In this document: positions 36,004-44,379 of the stretch, piece by piece
How the letters are laid out: each line of letters opens with the position of its first letter
How positions within the stretch are numbered: position 1 is the first letter of the stretch
Source of the DNA: Nematopogon swammerdamellus
Taxonomy: Eukaryota > Arthropoda > Insecta > Lepidoptera > Adelidae
NCBI GenBank assembly: GCA_946902875.1
Contig: OX336358.1
Coordinates: 16,457,194-16,521,193, forward strand
Direction of reading: 5' to 3'
Length of the DNA: 64,000 nt
Translations under genes and position numbers: made by a program
Notes under the pieces: generated by a model
Databases searched by the model: none
Seen by the model: the letters and a program-made list of their open reading frames with translations, nothing else
Told to the model about the DNA's origin: nothing

Positions 36004-37233
36004 TTATTCCATACTTTCAATTATTCCCGCCTCGTAAAGTTCTTCTAAAATGGATATTATTTCGTTATCATGGCCGCTGTGGCCGCTCGAGCGAGATGCG
36101 ATAAGAAGCCTCAGTCGATCAACCAGTTCATTGGCGTCGTCCCAGTACACGTAATCAGTGTGCGAGTTGTAGCGCTTGTAGAGTCCTTCACCCTCACGAT
36201 GACGAGTGCCCGCCGCCGCTGCATTCAACATTCTCGAAATGAAATGTTTATATTTATACGAACGTCCGCCCTGCACCTGCCCCATGCGTGTGAAATCGCG
36301 TCTATGAAGATTGGTATCTCGCATAATCTTTGCAAACTCACTCTTATCCCCCTCTTGAACGAGTTTTGCGTCGGGGTCCTTCCGAAAAATCAATTCCATC
36401 AGTCCGGGTGTTATACGATAGGGGGTATTTCCTATATAAATTTCGTTATTATGAAATTTAAGCGGCGCACTCCCGATGTATAATTTGTTATCTTGCAGGC
36501 GCGCTCCGAATGGTACTTTTGTCACACCTCTCATAAACTCTGCTATATAATTCGACGTCAGTGAGTTCATTTCGGGGGGTATTGATTTATTGAGAATTGA
36601 TTCGCCTCCGGGCGATGATAATATTTCCCTAATCGTATCGACATCGCTGCCGCCGCCCCCGTCCTCCTCGCGTAGATGATGCGATGCAGATAGTACATCT
36701 CTCAATAGACTCTCCGAAGTCTTACGTTTCGGAGTGGATGACGTCACCATGCCAGCCCAACCGGTCAATTCACCTTGAGGTGTGAGAAAGCGGGAGGGGG
36801 ATGGATGCGTCGTACGATGCGCTGCCTTCTTGCTTGACACATACCCTCCCATATCACCACCCCATCCGTCATCATCATCATCATCTGCGGCGGCGTCTTC
36901 AAATCTCTCCTCCGCCGAGGGGGTGAAGAATAGAATTTTTTTTTTACTCTTCGGTGTCGAGGCGGCAGCGTCAGCGGGGGCGCCAGCGGGGGCGCCAGCG
37001 ACACCATACTCTTCCGGCTGTGATGGGTGTTGCGGAAGTGACTCAGAATTCATATTAGATGTAGAGTGTTTTAGGTTTTCTCTGATTTCGCGAAGTGGAG
37101 CAGTGATCGGCTCAAATGTACTCTGCAGCAGCTGATCGCGGGATAATTTATTCGATTGTAGAGCTTTGAACTTCTTCTTGACGGAATCGACACTCTCTAT
37201 AAGCTTACGCTTGAGCTCTTTATCAACCATCAT
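36004..37233 (-). CDS. Polinton DUF8207-like protein
   Basis: A 409-residue protein. The N-terminal half is charged and low complexity with a run of seven aspartates. The C-terminal half has LTSNYIAEFMRGVTKVPFGA, YIGNTPYRITPGLMELIFRK, and ends with DYVYWDDANELVDRLRLLIA and GHDNEIISILEELYEAGIIE. This C-terminal pattern is what I know as DUF8207, common in insect Polinton-derived loci. Function is not known. It starts at an ATG doublet and ends 4 bp before the region of the next gene. Confidence 0.8.
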   Translation of the reverse strand: MMVDKELKRKLIESVDSVKKKFKALQSNKLSRDQLLQSTFEPITAPLREIRENLKHSTSNMNSESLPQHPSQPEEYGVAGAPAGAPADAAASTPKSKKKILFFTPSAEERFEDAAADDDDDDGWGGDMGGYVSSKKAAHRTTHPSPSRFLTPQGELTGWAGMVTSSTPKRKTSESLLRDVLSASHHLREEDGGGGSDVDTIREILSSPGGESILNKSIPPEMNSLTSNYIAEFMRGVTKVPFGARLQDNKLYIGSAPLKFHNNEIYIGNTPYRITPGLMELIFRKDPDAKLVQEGDKSEFAKIMRDTNLHRRDFTRMGQVQGGRSYKYKHFISRMLNAAAAGTRHREGEGLYKRYNSHTDYVYWDDANELVDRLRLLIASRSSGHSGHDNEIISILEELYEAGIIESME

Positions 37234-37394
37234 CTTGATGTGCGTGTTAATCGGAGAAGCGTCAGATGTGAACTGATTGTTTAACGCATTATCATTGGTT
37301 TATCAGGGATAGCTTTCAGCAGGCTGTATTCACTTCCGCGAGAGCTTCCATCAGGGTGTAAGGTGTTGCGTCATTAGGTTGTTATCCATCTCTT

Positions 37395-38087
37395 TCAGCT
37401 GATTGGATCTGTCTGCACTATGAACATGTCGAAACCTTGTCGGTAGCGCCCCTTAGTCGTATCACTCTCCTTATCGATGACTAGGAAACCGTGTTGATCG
37501 CTCCAACATTGACCGCAAATATGGCGGAAACTCTCCCACGTCATGTCGGTGGTGACGTGATCATCGTACGCATGTCTTAGATTCATATCATCCTGGCGGA
37601 AGAGTACAATCATATTGGCGTTGTCACGCACGAGGTGTTTAGGTATCCTGGAGTAAGTTTGACATAGATAAAAACAGTCGATATTGCGGTGACGCCCCAT
37701 TGCAAAGTAATCACGCATATTATTAAAAATCGAAATAATAATAACACTATCCGTCGCCGCCTCATTTGGTGGAATAACCTCGACGTTCTCGTTGAAAATG
37801 TGGAACTTTAATTTAGGTATTCGCGAGACTATTCGACGAAGAAATTCATATTTAGGTTGTTGTGACGTCTTCGAATACAGATAAATATTTGTAAATTTTA
37901 AACCGTTCGCTTCGATTAAAAGCGATAACATCACGTTTGTTTTGCCACAGTTGGAGGGGCCGCATATGAATGCTCGAACACAGTTTGGGAATAAATCGCC
38001 GTGTTTTTTCACACCATCGCCACCGTTGACCGCGTCAACTTTTAAATCTATAATTGGTAAACGTATGTCTTGCCCTATCACCTTCAT
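37395..38087 (-). CDS. Polinton packaging ATPase (FtsK/HerA type)
   Basis: 230 residues from the ATG at 38087; the preceding codon is GTG. Walker A is GPSNCGKT at residues 43-50. The later motif region contains GRHRNIDCFYLCQTYSRIPK and VRDNANMIVLFRQDD, typical of Polinton and large DNA virus packaging ATPases. It would pump the genome into capsids. In the place where a Walker B acidic residue is expected I read DSVIIISIFNN and see no acidic residue after the hydrophobic strand. The ATPase may be impaired in this copy. Confidence 0.9.
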   Translation of the reverse strand: MKVIGQDIRLPIIDLKVDAVNGGDGVKKHGDLFPNCVRAFICGPSNCGKTNVMLSLLIEANGLKFTNIYLYSKTSQQPKYEFLRRIVSRIPKLKFHIFNENVEVIPPNEAATDSVIIISIFNNMRDYFAMGRHRNIDCFYLCQTYSRIPKHLVRDNANMIVLFRQDDMNLRHAYDDHVTTDMTWESFRHICGQCWSDQHGFLVIDKESDTTKGRYRQGFDMFIVQTDPIS

Positions 38088-38090
38088 CAC

Positions 38091-38213
38091 GATGACTGAT
38101 AATATATATATTTATAGCAATATATATATTTACGTGTGTGCGTTTTCACAACGCGGTCCTCATCTCTCCCACTTCATTGGAGAGAGTTGAAGTGTACCCA
38201 TGTGTGTTTAATC
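38091..38213. promoter_or_regulatory. Divergent promoter region of the Polinton
   Basis: The only gap between the leftward and rightward gene sets. It holds two TATATATATTTA-like boxes at about 38102-38131, facing both gene blocks. A bidirectional promoter here is inferred from layout and sequence. Confidence 0.6.
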
Positions 38214-38513
38214 ATGTATCCAGCCAACTTGAATTTCACAATTCGCGATTTGACAGCCGACGATTTGGCGTGCATCAGTAAAAAGATTTTGATAAACTGT
38301 TTCGGCGCGGACATAGAGGACGTTAAGGAGCAACTGCCCCCGCGTCTCGCCAACGATCCGGAAGTTCAACAATACTTCACGTGTTGGGAGCATGCAGAGT
38401 TTTTCAACTCGGGTGATACACAAATAGACGGAAGACCTCCGGTGAGGAAGCGGTGTATCTACTGCAAATATAATGCTCGTCTATCACCATCCACCCCACA
38501 TTCACAAAGGTAA
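38214..38513 (+). CDS. Polinton small protein with a C-x2-C motif (99 residues)
   Basis: I chose the ATG at 38214 (MYPANLNFTIRDLTADDLAC) over a longer upstream reading because the latter runs into the promoter. The C-terminus has FTCWEHAEFFNSGDTQIDG and RKRCIYCKYN, with cysteines that could bind a metal together with an upstream Cys/His. First gene of the rightward set; its end overlaps the start of the next gene by about 40 bp. Function is unknown. Confidence 0.65.
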   Translation: MYPANLNFTIRDLTADDLACISKKILINCFGADIEDVKEQLPPRLANDPEVQQYFTCWEHAEFFNSGDTQIDGRPPVRKRCIYCKYNARLSPSTPHSQR

Positions 38514-39225
38514 ACCGCATAGAGGTGGAGGTATCGTCAACGCGCTAATAAATAAATTACCATTCGAACTTCATCTGCCCGGATACAATTACTGTGGACC
38601 TGGCACACGACTACGTCAGAGACTGTTACGCGGTGATAAGGGTGTAAATAATCTGGATGAGGCTTGCAAACGTCACGACATCGCCTACGCGCTAACCAAC
38701 GACTTGGGTGAACGACATAAAGCCGATATTGCTCTAGCAGACGCCGCTCACTCGCACGCCTCCATCAGCCTTGGAGAACGCGCCGCTTCATACCTTGTGG
38801 ACAAAATCATGCGTCAAAAAGTGAGAATGGGTATGGGAATGAATCCATCAATCGGTTTCCATGAGCTGGTGAAAGCCGCTCGTGGAGCCCTAATTAGTCA
38901 CATGAAAAGAGGGGGGTGCATGAAGCAGAGCACTCTGACTCGTGTGAGCAAACGAGCTGTCAATGATGTGTTGAGGGGTAGGCGTATGAAGAGACTACCT
39001 CGCATCATACCTATACCTACAAAACGTGGAGGGTTCCTCCCCCTACTTCCGATACTGTCAGCTCTGGGCGCGGCGGGAGGCATCACGACTGCAATAAAAA
39101 ATATCTACGACTTCTTTGCTAACAAATCATCAACTCCTAAAGCTGTCGGAAACGGAATCCACATAAAACCATATAAAAAAGGATGGGGTCTTTATCTCTC
39201 ACCAGCTACTAAGTCAAAAAACTAA
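38473..39225 (+). CDS. Polinton phospholipase A2-domain virion protein
   Basis: A 250-residue protein. Residues 36-75 carry the calcium loop YCGPGT (40-45) and the catalytic helix DEACKRHDIAY (62-72, His-Asp pair), as in parvovirus capsid and other secreted-type phospholipase A2 domains that open endosomal membranes. The C-terminal half is basic and ends with a hydrophobic helix FLPLLPILSALGAAGG then IKNIYDFF, resembling the membrane-active and core peptides of adenovirus-type virions. The stop TAA (39223-39225) directly follows A_AAA_AAC (39216-39222), a canonical -1 slippery site; the protease frame lies at -1 and is open across it. It may therefore be made both alone and fused to the protease. 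Confidence 0.85.
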   Translation: MLVYHHPPHIHKGKPHRGGGIVNALINKLPFELHLPGYNYCGPGTRLRQRLLRGDKGVNNLDEACKRHDIAYALTNDLGERHKADIALADAAHSHASISLGERAASYLVDKIMRQKVRMGMGMNPSIGFHELVKAARGALISHMKRGGCMKQSTLTRVSKRAVNDVLRGRRMKRLPRIIPIPTKRGGFLPLLPILSALGAAGGITTAIKNIYDFFANKSSTPKAVGNGIHIKPYKKGWGLYLSPATKSKN

Positions 39226-39626
39226 TCGATGACTCCCTTCCGAATCGCGCTCTCACCAATGCAGACATCGAAGACTACGTGCGAAGAAAGAAGATGACAC
39301 CACACTTTAGAGGTGTCTTCATGCGTGATGGTTTACCCGAATCGGGTCCCAACCCCCGCGGCGAGATGGGAGTCATTAACTTGGACGATGATTCGGGTGA
39401 CGGAACACACTGGGTGGCCTACGGTAGACGGGGCGGCGTCTGCGAATACTTTGACAGCTTTGGTGATTTGAGACCACCACTAGAGTTTCTCGACTACATG
39501 AGGGGAGTCGTAATAAAGTACAATTATACAAAATACCAGTCCTACAACACCGCAATCTGTGGCCAATTATGTTTAAAATTTTTATGTGAATTTAATAGGA
39601 AATATTTCAATAAACGTCTCCGTTGA
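39213..39626 (+). CDS. Polinton adenain-like cysteine protease
   Basis: The catalytic set is visible: His in GTHWVAY, Asp in YFDSFGD and Cys in CGQLCLKFL with the preceding Gln. The first in-frame ATG (39294) lies inside the conserved N-terminal part, and the family-like N-terminus (ending DYVRRKKM) extends upstream to 39213 with no ATG. Translation therefore most likely enters by a -1 shift from the phospholipase gene, or from a GTG. The protease would mature the capsid proteins. About 137 codons are open. Confidence 0.88.
   Translation, partial: VKKLIDDSLPNRALTNADIEDYVRRKKMTPHFRGVFMRDGLPESGPNPRGEMGVINLDDDSGDGTHWVAYGRRGGVCEYFDSFGDLRPPLEFLDYMRGVVIKYNYTKYQSYNTAICGQLCLKFLCEFNRKYFNKRLR
39216..39222 (+). 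promoter_or_regulatory. Candidate -1 ribosomal frameshift heptamer A AAA AAC
   Basis: The zero-frame codons are AAA (39217-39219) and AAC (39220-39222), preceded by A (39216), which is the X XXY YYZ arrangement. The zero-frame stop follows at once. The -1 frame is open from 39213 to the protease stop at 39624-39626. Whether a downstream structure stimulates shifting cannot be judged by eye. Confidence 0.6.
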
Positions 39627-39686
39627 CTATACATGTGTGTATTTACTTTATATATATTACTCATCATCACCCCTAGGTCATTCATA

Positions 39687-40403
39687 ATGTCCTTGACGGT
39701 CACTTTGAACGGACGAGAGCCAACACTCTCAGCCAGTTTCTTGCCCGACCTCGATTTGCGTGATGGAGAATATCAGTGTGCCCTTATCTATTTCAAGTCA
39801 TTCAACTCTATTCCCAATGTGGATTATAGGAATAATCTATTTCATTATAATATTGGTGGTCGCGTTAGCACGATTGAAATACCTGAAGGTTCGTACGAAT
39901 TAAATGACATATTTCACTATTTGCAACAAGAGCTGGTGGAGCGACAACAAAAGCAAAATAATGAAACCGGTGTTTATCACCTCGATATTGAGGTGAATAA
40001 GAACACTATGAAATGTGAATTGGGAGCACCGTTTGCAATACACTTTGATGAGGAGAACTCCATAGGCTCCCTCATGGGCTTCGAACGTCGCATTCTAGCA
40101 CCCTATAAAAGACACATATCCGATAATCCAGTCGACATTCTCACTGTGAACACGCTACGCGTCGAATGTGATCTGATTGAGGGGTCCTACGTCAACGGTG
40201 CACCTTCGAGAGTACTTCACGAGTTTTCACCGGACACCCCGCCGGGCTATCAGATTGTGGAAGTACCAAATAATCCAATATACCTACCGGTGAAAGCGAG
40301 GACTGTTAGCTCGTTTCAGGTGCGCATTGTTAACGAGAAAGGTGTATTGGTCAATTTTAGAGGAGAAAATATCGCCACTCGCTTACACTTTAAAAAAATA
40401 TGA
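39687..40403 (+). CDS. Polinton penton-like minor capsid protein
   Basis: I chose the ATG at 39687 (MSLTVTLNGREPTL), since the longer reading starts in a hydrophobic non-conserved stretch. 238 residues. It contains a beta-rich core with YQCALIYFKSFNSIPNV, TIEIPEGSYELNDIFHYL, DEENSIGSLMGFERRIL and VECDLIEGSYVNG, a pattern typical of the single-jelly-roll penton protein of Polintons, which forms the fivefold vertices. It lies just before the major capsid gene, the usual order. Confidence 0.82.
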   Translation: MSLTVTLNGREPTLSASFLPDLDLRDGEYQCALIYFKSFNSIPNVDYRNNLFHYNIGGRVSTIEIPEGSYELNDIFHYLQQELVERQQKQNNETGVYHLDIEVNKNTMKCELGAPFAIHFDEENSIGSLMGFERRILAPYKRHISDNPVDILTVNTLRVECDLIEGSYVNGAPSRVLHEFSPDTPPGYQIVEVPNNPIYLPVKARTVSSFQVRIVNEKGVLVNFRGENIATRLHFKKI

Positions 40404-40603
40404 TTGTCTTTGGAGGTGGAATGACGTCAGATGACATCGGCTGCTGCGTAATCAACGATAAAATCATCGAACAATCTGGAAGAGAGGTCAGTACGCGAAA
40501 GAACGTAAGAGAGGGAGGAAGGTCGTTGCCATCACGATCGCTGACAGCAGAGAATATTCAATTTTTGGAATCACTGGGGTTGCGAGTATGCAGGCCATCT
40601 TGA
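40400..40603 (+). CDS. Polinton small ORF between penton and major capsid genes (67 residues)
   Basis: Its ATG overlaps the penton stop as ATGA, and its end overlaps the start of the major capsid gene by 16 bp. The C-terminus SLTAENIQFLESLGLRV looks like a conserved helix and not random sequence. Function is unknown. The tight overlaps at both ends support it as a real gene. Confidence 0.5.
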   Translation: MIVFGGGMTSDDIGCCVINDKIIEQSGREVSTRKNVREGGRSLPSRSLTAENIQFLESLGLRVCRPS

Positions 40604-41775
40604 ATATTGAGCAGAACGTCTCGTACGATGAAAGTATAGAGGGTATTGAAATACACACATACAATCCATTTAACGACACTTTCAAGAACAACGATGAGAT
40701 TCGCATATCTATATACCAACAGGATTTATATCTACTACCGTCACAGAGCTCCCTCTACATTGAGGGTCGCATCGAGAAGGATGCCTCTTTCGTCAACAAC
40801 GGCCCCCTCTTCCTCTTTCAAGACTTGCGCTACGAGCTAAACGGAGTTGAGATTGATAGAAATAAAAATGTAGGCATTGTGAGTACAATGAAGTCCTTCA
40901 TCTCCTACAATGACGACACGGCGCGGTGTGCTAAAAATGCTGGTTTCAGCGTGGGTGGATTGAAGGATGTCAGCGAGTCGTTTAGTGTTTGTGTGCCACT
41001 ATCGCATATTCTCGGTTTTGCCGAGGACTATAAGAAGATAATCCTCAATGCTAAGCATGAGCTCATCATGAATCGAAGCAACACAGATCTCAACGCTGCA
41101 GTGGTGAAGGACGGCACTAAAGAAATAAAAATACTCATCAACCGCGTGCAGTGGCGAATGCCCCACATTCGAGTATCCGATAAGAATAAGCTGAAACTCT
41201 TGAAGATGCTGGAAAAAGATACTGTAATACCGATTACGTTTCGCACCTGGGATCTGTACGAGTATCCGACTCTACCCGTAACTAATAAACACATGTGGAC
41301 AATAAAGACGGCCTCTCAACTGGAGAAACCGCGCTACGTCGTTCTCGGCCTTCAGAATGCACGCAAAAACGCCAAAGATAAAGATATGAGCTCATTCGAT
41401 CACTGCAATTTAACCAATGTCAGACTCTATCTAAACTCGCAGTATTATCCCTACGACTCATTTTCCATAGATTTTTCAAACGATAAGTACTGTCTTCTCT
41501 ATGAGGCGTTTGCTAATTTTCAAATGTCCTTTTACGGAACGAACGCACCGAAACCTCTGCTCGATCCTGCTCACTTTAAAACGATCGCACCCCTATGCGT
41601 CATCGATTGCTCTCGTCAACATGATGTCATTAAAACAGGCTCTGTCGATATTCGGTTGGAATTTGAATGTAGAAATAACATTCCCGCCAATACTAGCGCC
41701 TACTGTCTCATTATCAACGATCAGCTGTTTGAACAACATCTGCTCACCGGCCTAGTCCGCAAGCTGACATCTTAA
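40588..41775 (+). CDS. Polinton major capsid protein (double jelly roll)
   Basis: A 395-residue protein with the pattern I know from insect Polinton hexon-like proteins annotated as DJR-like: DEIRISIYQQDLYLLPSQSS, LFLFQDLRYELNGVEIDR, VQWRMPHIRVSDKNKL, VIPITFRTWDLYEYPTLP and VRLYLNSQYYPYDSFSIDFS. Frame is intact. It would form the trimeric capsomers of an icosahedral particle. It lies after the penton-like gene and a 67-residue small gene. Together with protease, ATPase and penton this is a full capsid module. Confidence 0.92.
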   Translation: MQAILNIEQNVSYDESIEGIEIHTYNPFNDTFKNNDEIRISIYQQDLYLLPSQSSLYIEGRIEKDASFVNNGPLFLFQDLRYELNGVEIDRNKNVGIVSTMKSFISYNDDTARCAKNAGFSVGGLKDVSESFSVCVPLSHILGFAEDYKKIILNAKHELIMNRSNTDLNAAVVKDGTKEIKILINRVQWRMPHIRVSDKNKLKLLKMLEKDTVIPITFRTWDLYEYPTLPVTNKHMWTIKTASQLEKPRYVVLGLQNARKNAKDKDMSSFDHCNLTNVRLYLNSQYYPYDSFSIDFSNDKYCLLYEAFANFQMSFYGTNAPKPLLDPAHFKTIAPLCVIDCSRQHDVIKTGSVDIRLEFECRNNIPANTSAYCLIINDQLFEQHLLTGLVRKLTS

Positions 41776-41793
41776 CGTGAACGCTCGTGCAAG

Positions 41794-42456
41794 ATGGGTG
41801 TGTATTACGCCCCCTCCATCGCTGCGGTCGGGGATTGCAATTTATTTAGAATACACTATAATTTGGATTCGATAAATTACCCCTATGTGGCCCTCTATCT
41901 CGCCGGTGATCAACGCATGCAAGTGGAAATTGATTTGGGTGGAAAGATAAAATTCAACGAACACGATTGGAGGGATATTGTAAAATCTCAAGATAAAATA
42001 TCGCACTTCATCGATTGTGCCGTCATCGACACGTCGTCACAGCGGGCAGCGACAGCAGCAGCTACCACAAGTGATGATGCCAACCTCGACTATGATGATG
42101 TCTTCCATCGCAACAGCTATGAAGAAATTGTATTCGGACAAGGACGTGCGATTAGTGTGCATTCTCACTTCTACAACACCTACGCACTTCTCAATCAAAT
42201 AGACTGGTGGGCGCTGCGTGGGGTTCTTGAATGTCTCGAGCTACGTCTTCAAGAATTGAAGAAAACCCGTATCAGCGTGATTCACCGCATCAACGCGTTC
42301 CGCAAAAAGTTATTGCTATGCTACCCCATAACGCTCCAGCATGCGGCGGTAATCGTGAGTCAACATTACGAGAGAGACTCCATCATAGATAGCGAACTCT
42401 ACCATTTAGGAATAAATTATTTGTTTCACACATACATGCTTGATCGTTATGAATAA
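41794..42456 (+). CDS. Polinton C-terminal ORF, unknown function (220 residues)
   Basis: Last gene of the rightward set. It begins MGVYYAPSIAAVGDCNLFRI, has an alanine/threonine-rich acidic middle (about residues 83-103) and a helical C-terminus with NQIDWWALRGVLECLELRLQ. The stop codon overlaps an AATAAA (42452-42457) that can end the capsid transcripts. I do not recognise the family. Confidence 0.75.
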   Translation: MGVYYAPSIAAVGDCNLFRIHYNLDSINYPYVALYLAGDQRMQVEIDLGGKIKFNEHDWRDIVKSQDKISHFIDCAVIDTSSQRAATAAATTSDDANLDYDDVFHRNSYEEIVFGQGRAISVHSHFYNTYALLNQIDWWALRGVLECLELRLQELKKTRISVIHRINAFRKKLLLCYPITLQHAAVIVSQHYERDSIIDSELYHLGINYLFHTYMLDRYE

Positions 42457-42457
42457 A

Positions 42458-42865
42458 ATTACATACAGTCTCTATTTGCATTTTATTAACCTTATCGCTC
42501 CGCGCCATTCCCACGTCTTATCTCTCCCACATCCGGTGACACGTGCGGGCATAGTCAAGGCCGATTCGCTCTGAGCACGTGGATTGACATCACCACATCA
42601 ATAATTATTCTCCCCATGTCGAGGGGGTGCAGCGCGAAAGCCTCCATGGCGGAAGCGGCGAAAAAGCCTCCATCCCCTCATTGATGCAGCGAGAAAGCCT
42701 CCATCCCTCCCCCTAGCCACCTTAACGCTTCTCCTCGTTGAGGGGTGCGGCGGGAGAACCTCCACGGAAGCGGTGGCGAGAGAGCCTTCATGGCGGGGGG
42801 GGGGGTAGGTTTTATACCCTTTTTCACATTTTCACTATGACACAATTCCAACTCTTGTAAACCCA
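42458..42865. repeat. Polinton right subterminal region
   Basis: Contains inverted partners of the left subterminal units (CCTCATTGATGCAGCGAGAA, CTCCTCGTTGAGGGGTGCGG) and a G(10) run near 42797. No gene visible; too short for any missing polymerase. Confidence 0.7.
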
Positions 42866-43286
42866 CCCCTATCCTCGCCGGCGCAGGCGCCTGCGCAACG
42901 GCCGCGTGGCGGGGGCGGACGAACGAGGGCGGGCGCCACCGGAAGCAGCGAGGGCGGGCGGCCAGTCGTGGACGATTCCAACCCTTGTAAACCCACCCCT
43001 ATCCTCGCCGGCGCAGGCGCCTGCGCAGGCGGGGGCGCAACGGGCGCGTGGCGGGGACGAACGAGGGCGGGCGCGTGGCGCCACCGGAAGCAGCGAGGGC
43101 GGGCGGCCGTTCGTGGGCGGGGTCGTTGGGCGGGGGTAGGTGGGCCAGAAGCAACAGTGGGTTTTTTGGTCCCGTCTTTCACATTTTTTAGTATGACGGG
43201 GTTCCAACGTTCATAGTAGTTGTATGGGAGATGGAACCTTGTCACTGTTTTGATGAGTGGTCTAGATGCAACGATATTATCCTACT
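42866..43286 (-). repeat. Polinton right terminal inverted repeat
   Basis: Reverse complement of 32875-33292 with very few differences (for example CGCACCC against CGCGCCC). Ends in ATCCTACT followed by the CACCCC duplication. Confidence 0.95.
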
Positions 43287-43560
43287 CACCCCTCTATCCA
43301 TCTCTCCCGTCTCCATCCCATTTTCCTCCCCCACTATGCCTATCCCTTCTCCCTCCACATCTATCCCCACCCCTGCCCCCTCCTCTCGCTTCCTCCTCCT
43401 TACCTGCCCATTTCCTTCCCTACCCCCCCCCCCCCCCCCACCTCCCTCCGCCTATTCCTCCCCTCTCTCTGTTCCCTTACGTACGCTCTCTCTCTTTCCC
43501 CTCCCTCCCCTCCCAAGTCCCACCCATCCCTCTCCTTCCCACTCCCTCTTTTTTCAATTT
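43287..43560. repeat. Polypyrimidine tract right of the Polinton
   Basis: CACCCC duplication followed by 250 bp of C/T-rich low-complexity sequence, the continuation of the target seen at 32725-32874. ORFs in it are low-complexity artefacts. Confidence 0.75.
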
Positions 43561-44360
43561 AATTGGAAGAAAGAAATACCTACTTCTTTAAAAAATATGC
43601 GAGTTAGGTAAGTAGAAATACGTAGGCTATTAGCTATTTTTAGTAATAGTACCAATATTTTAACGTAGGTAATAAGATTAGTACTTATAGATAGCTATTA
43701 TCGCGGCATTAAGCTCGCCAGTTGTACCTAATTTTGATAAATTGGTGTTCAATAAAGAATATATACAAATACAAATACAATTTTTTAGTAATAGTGCCAA
43801 TATTTTAATACTATTATTATACTATTATATACTAATATAATATAATATAATACTAATATTATAAAGATATATTAGATGATACGGCACGATTCAAGGGATG
43901 CACTGACATGGCACCTAGTTCACCCAGTGTTATGGGTTGACATCACGGATGTAGTAGGTGATGTAGCAAAAAAAAGATGACTGAAAGCAAGAAAAGATTG
44001 AAATAGTAAGAAGCACAAATTTAAATACCTATACCTAACCTATAGGTAACTAGATAGTTCTCTAGAATAAATAAAAAATAGAAAGTTATTGGGGTAATTT
44101 CTTTAGAAATAAAATTTACGTTTGTAGGAAGGTAACTTCTCAATGTGTAGGTAATCAAAACAGATGTATGTAGGTAAGTACGTAAACCAGTGGCGACTCC
44201 TTTCAGTTGGCGAGGTTGGCGCCGCCAAACCAAATAAAATGAATGACACCATTACTACAGAAGTATCAAGCTAAAATAAATGTGAAAAAATATCGGAGTT
44301 ACATTATTTAATCATATAACCCACGATTAATAAGATAAAACGTCAATCCCGTACCCGTTA
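43561..44360. other. AT-rich region with LINE and SINE remnants
   Basis: TTCAATAAAGAATATATACA plus ACAAATACAAATACAA near 43745-43782 looks like a LINE 3' tail. At about 43880-43975 the sequence CACTGACATGGCACCTAGTT and TGGGTTGACATCACGGATGT matches the 3' part of the SINE at 53642-53964. A TAATATAATATAA-type simple repeat lies between. No gene seen. Confidence 0.6.
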
Positions 44361-44379
44361 CATAATTTGAAATTTCGCG

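Larger units (their letters stand above)
32875..43286. mobile_element. Complete Polinton/Maverick lacking DNA polymerase B (10,412 bp)
   Basis: The left end starts AGTAGGATAATATCG and the right end is its complement, ending ACT. The flanking 6 bp are CACCCC on both sides (32869-32874 and 43287-43292). AGT...ACT ends and 6-bp duplications are the standard Polinton signature. The element carries integrase, packaging ATPase, adenain-like protease, two capsid proteins, a phospholipase A2-domain protein, a DUF8207-like protein and unknown proteins. No family-B polymerase frame exists: the leftover non-coding spans are about 0.9 kb on the left and 0.4 kb on the right. It is either non-autonomous for replication or replicated by a related element. 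Confidence 0.95.

Noticed and set aside
33293..42865. Hidden or fragmented DNA polymerase B in the Polinton
   Set aside because: I looked in the non-coding ends and in the alternative frames of the element and found no polymerase motif; the free space is too short even for a fragment of note.
43220..43611. ORFs of 98-126 codons right of the Polinton
   Set aside because: Low-complexity proline/serine/leucine translation of a polypyrimidine tract.
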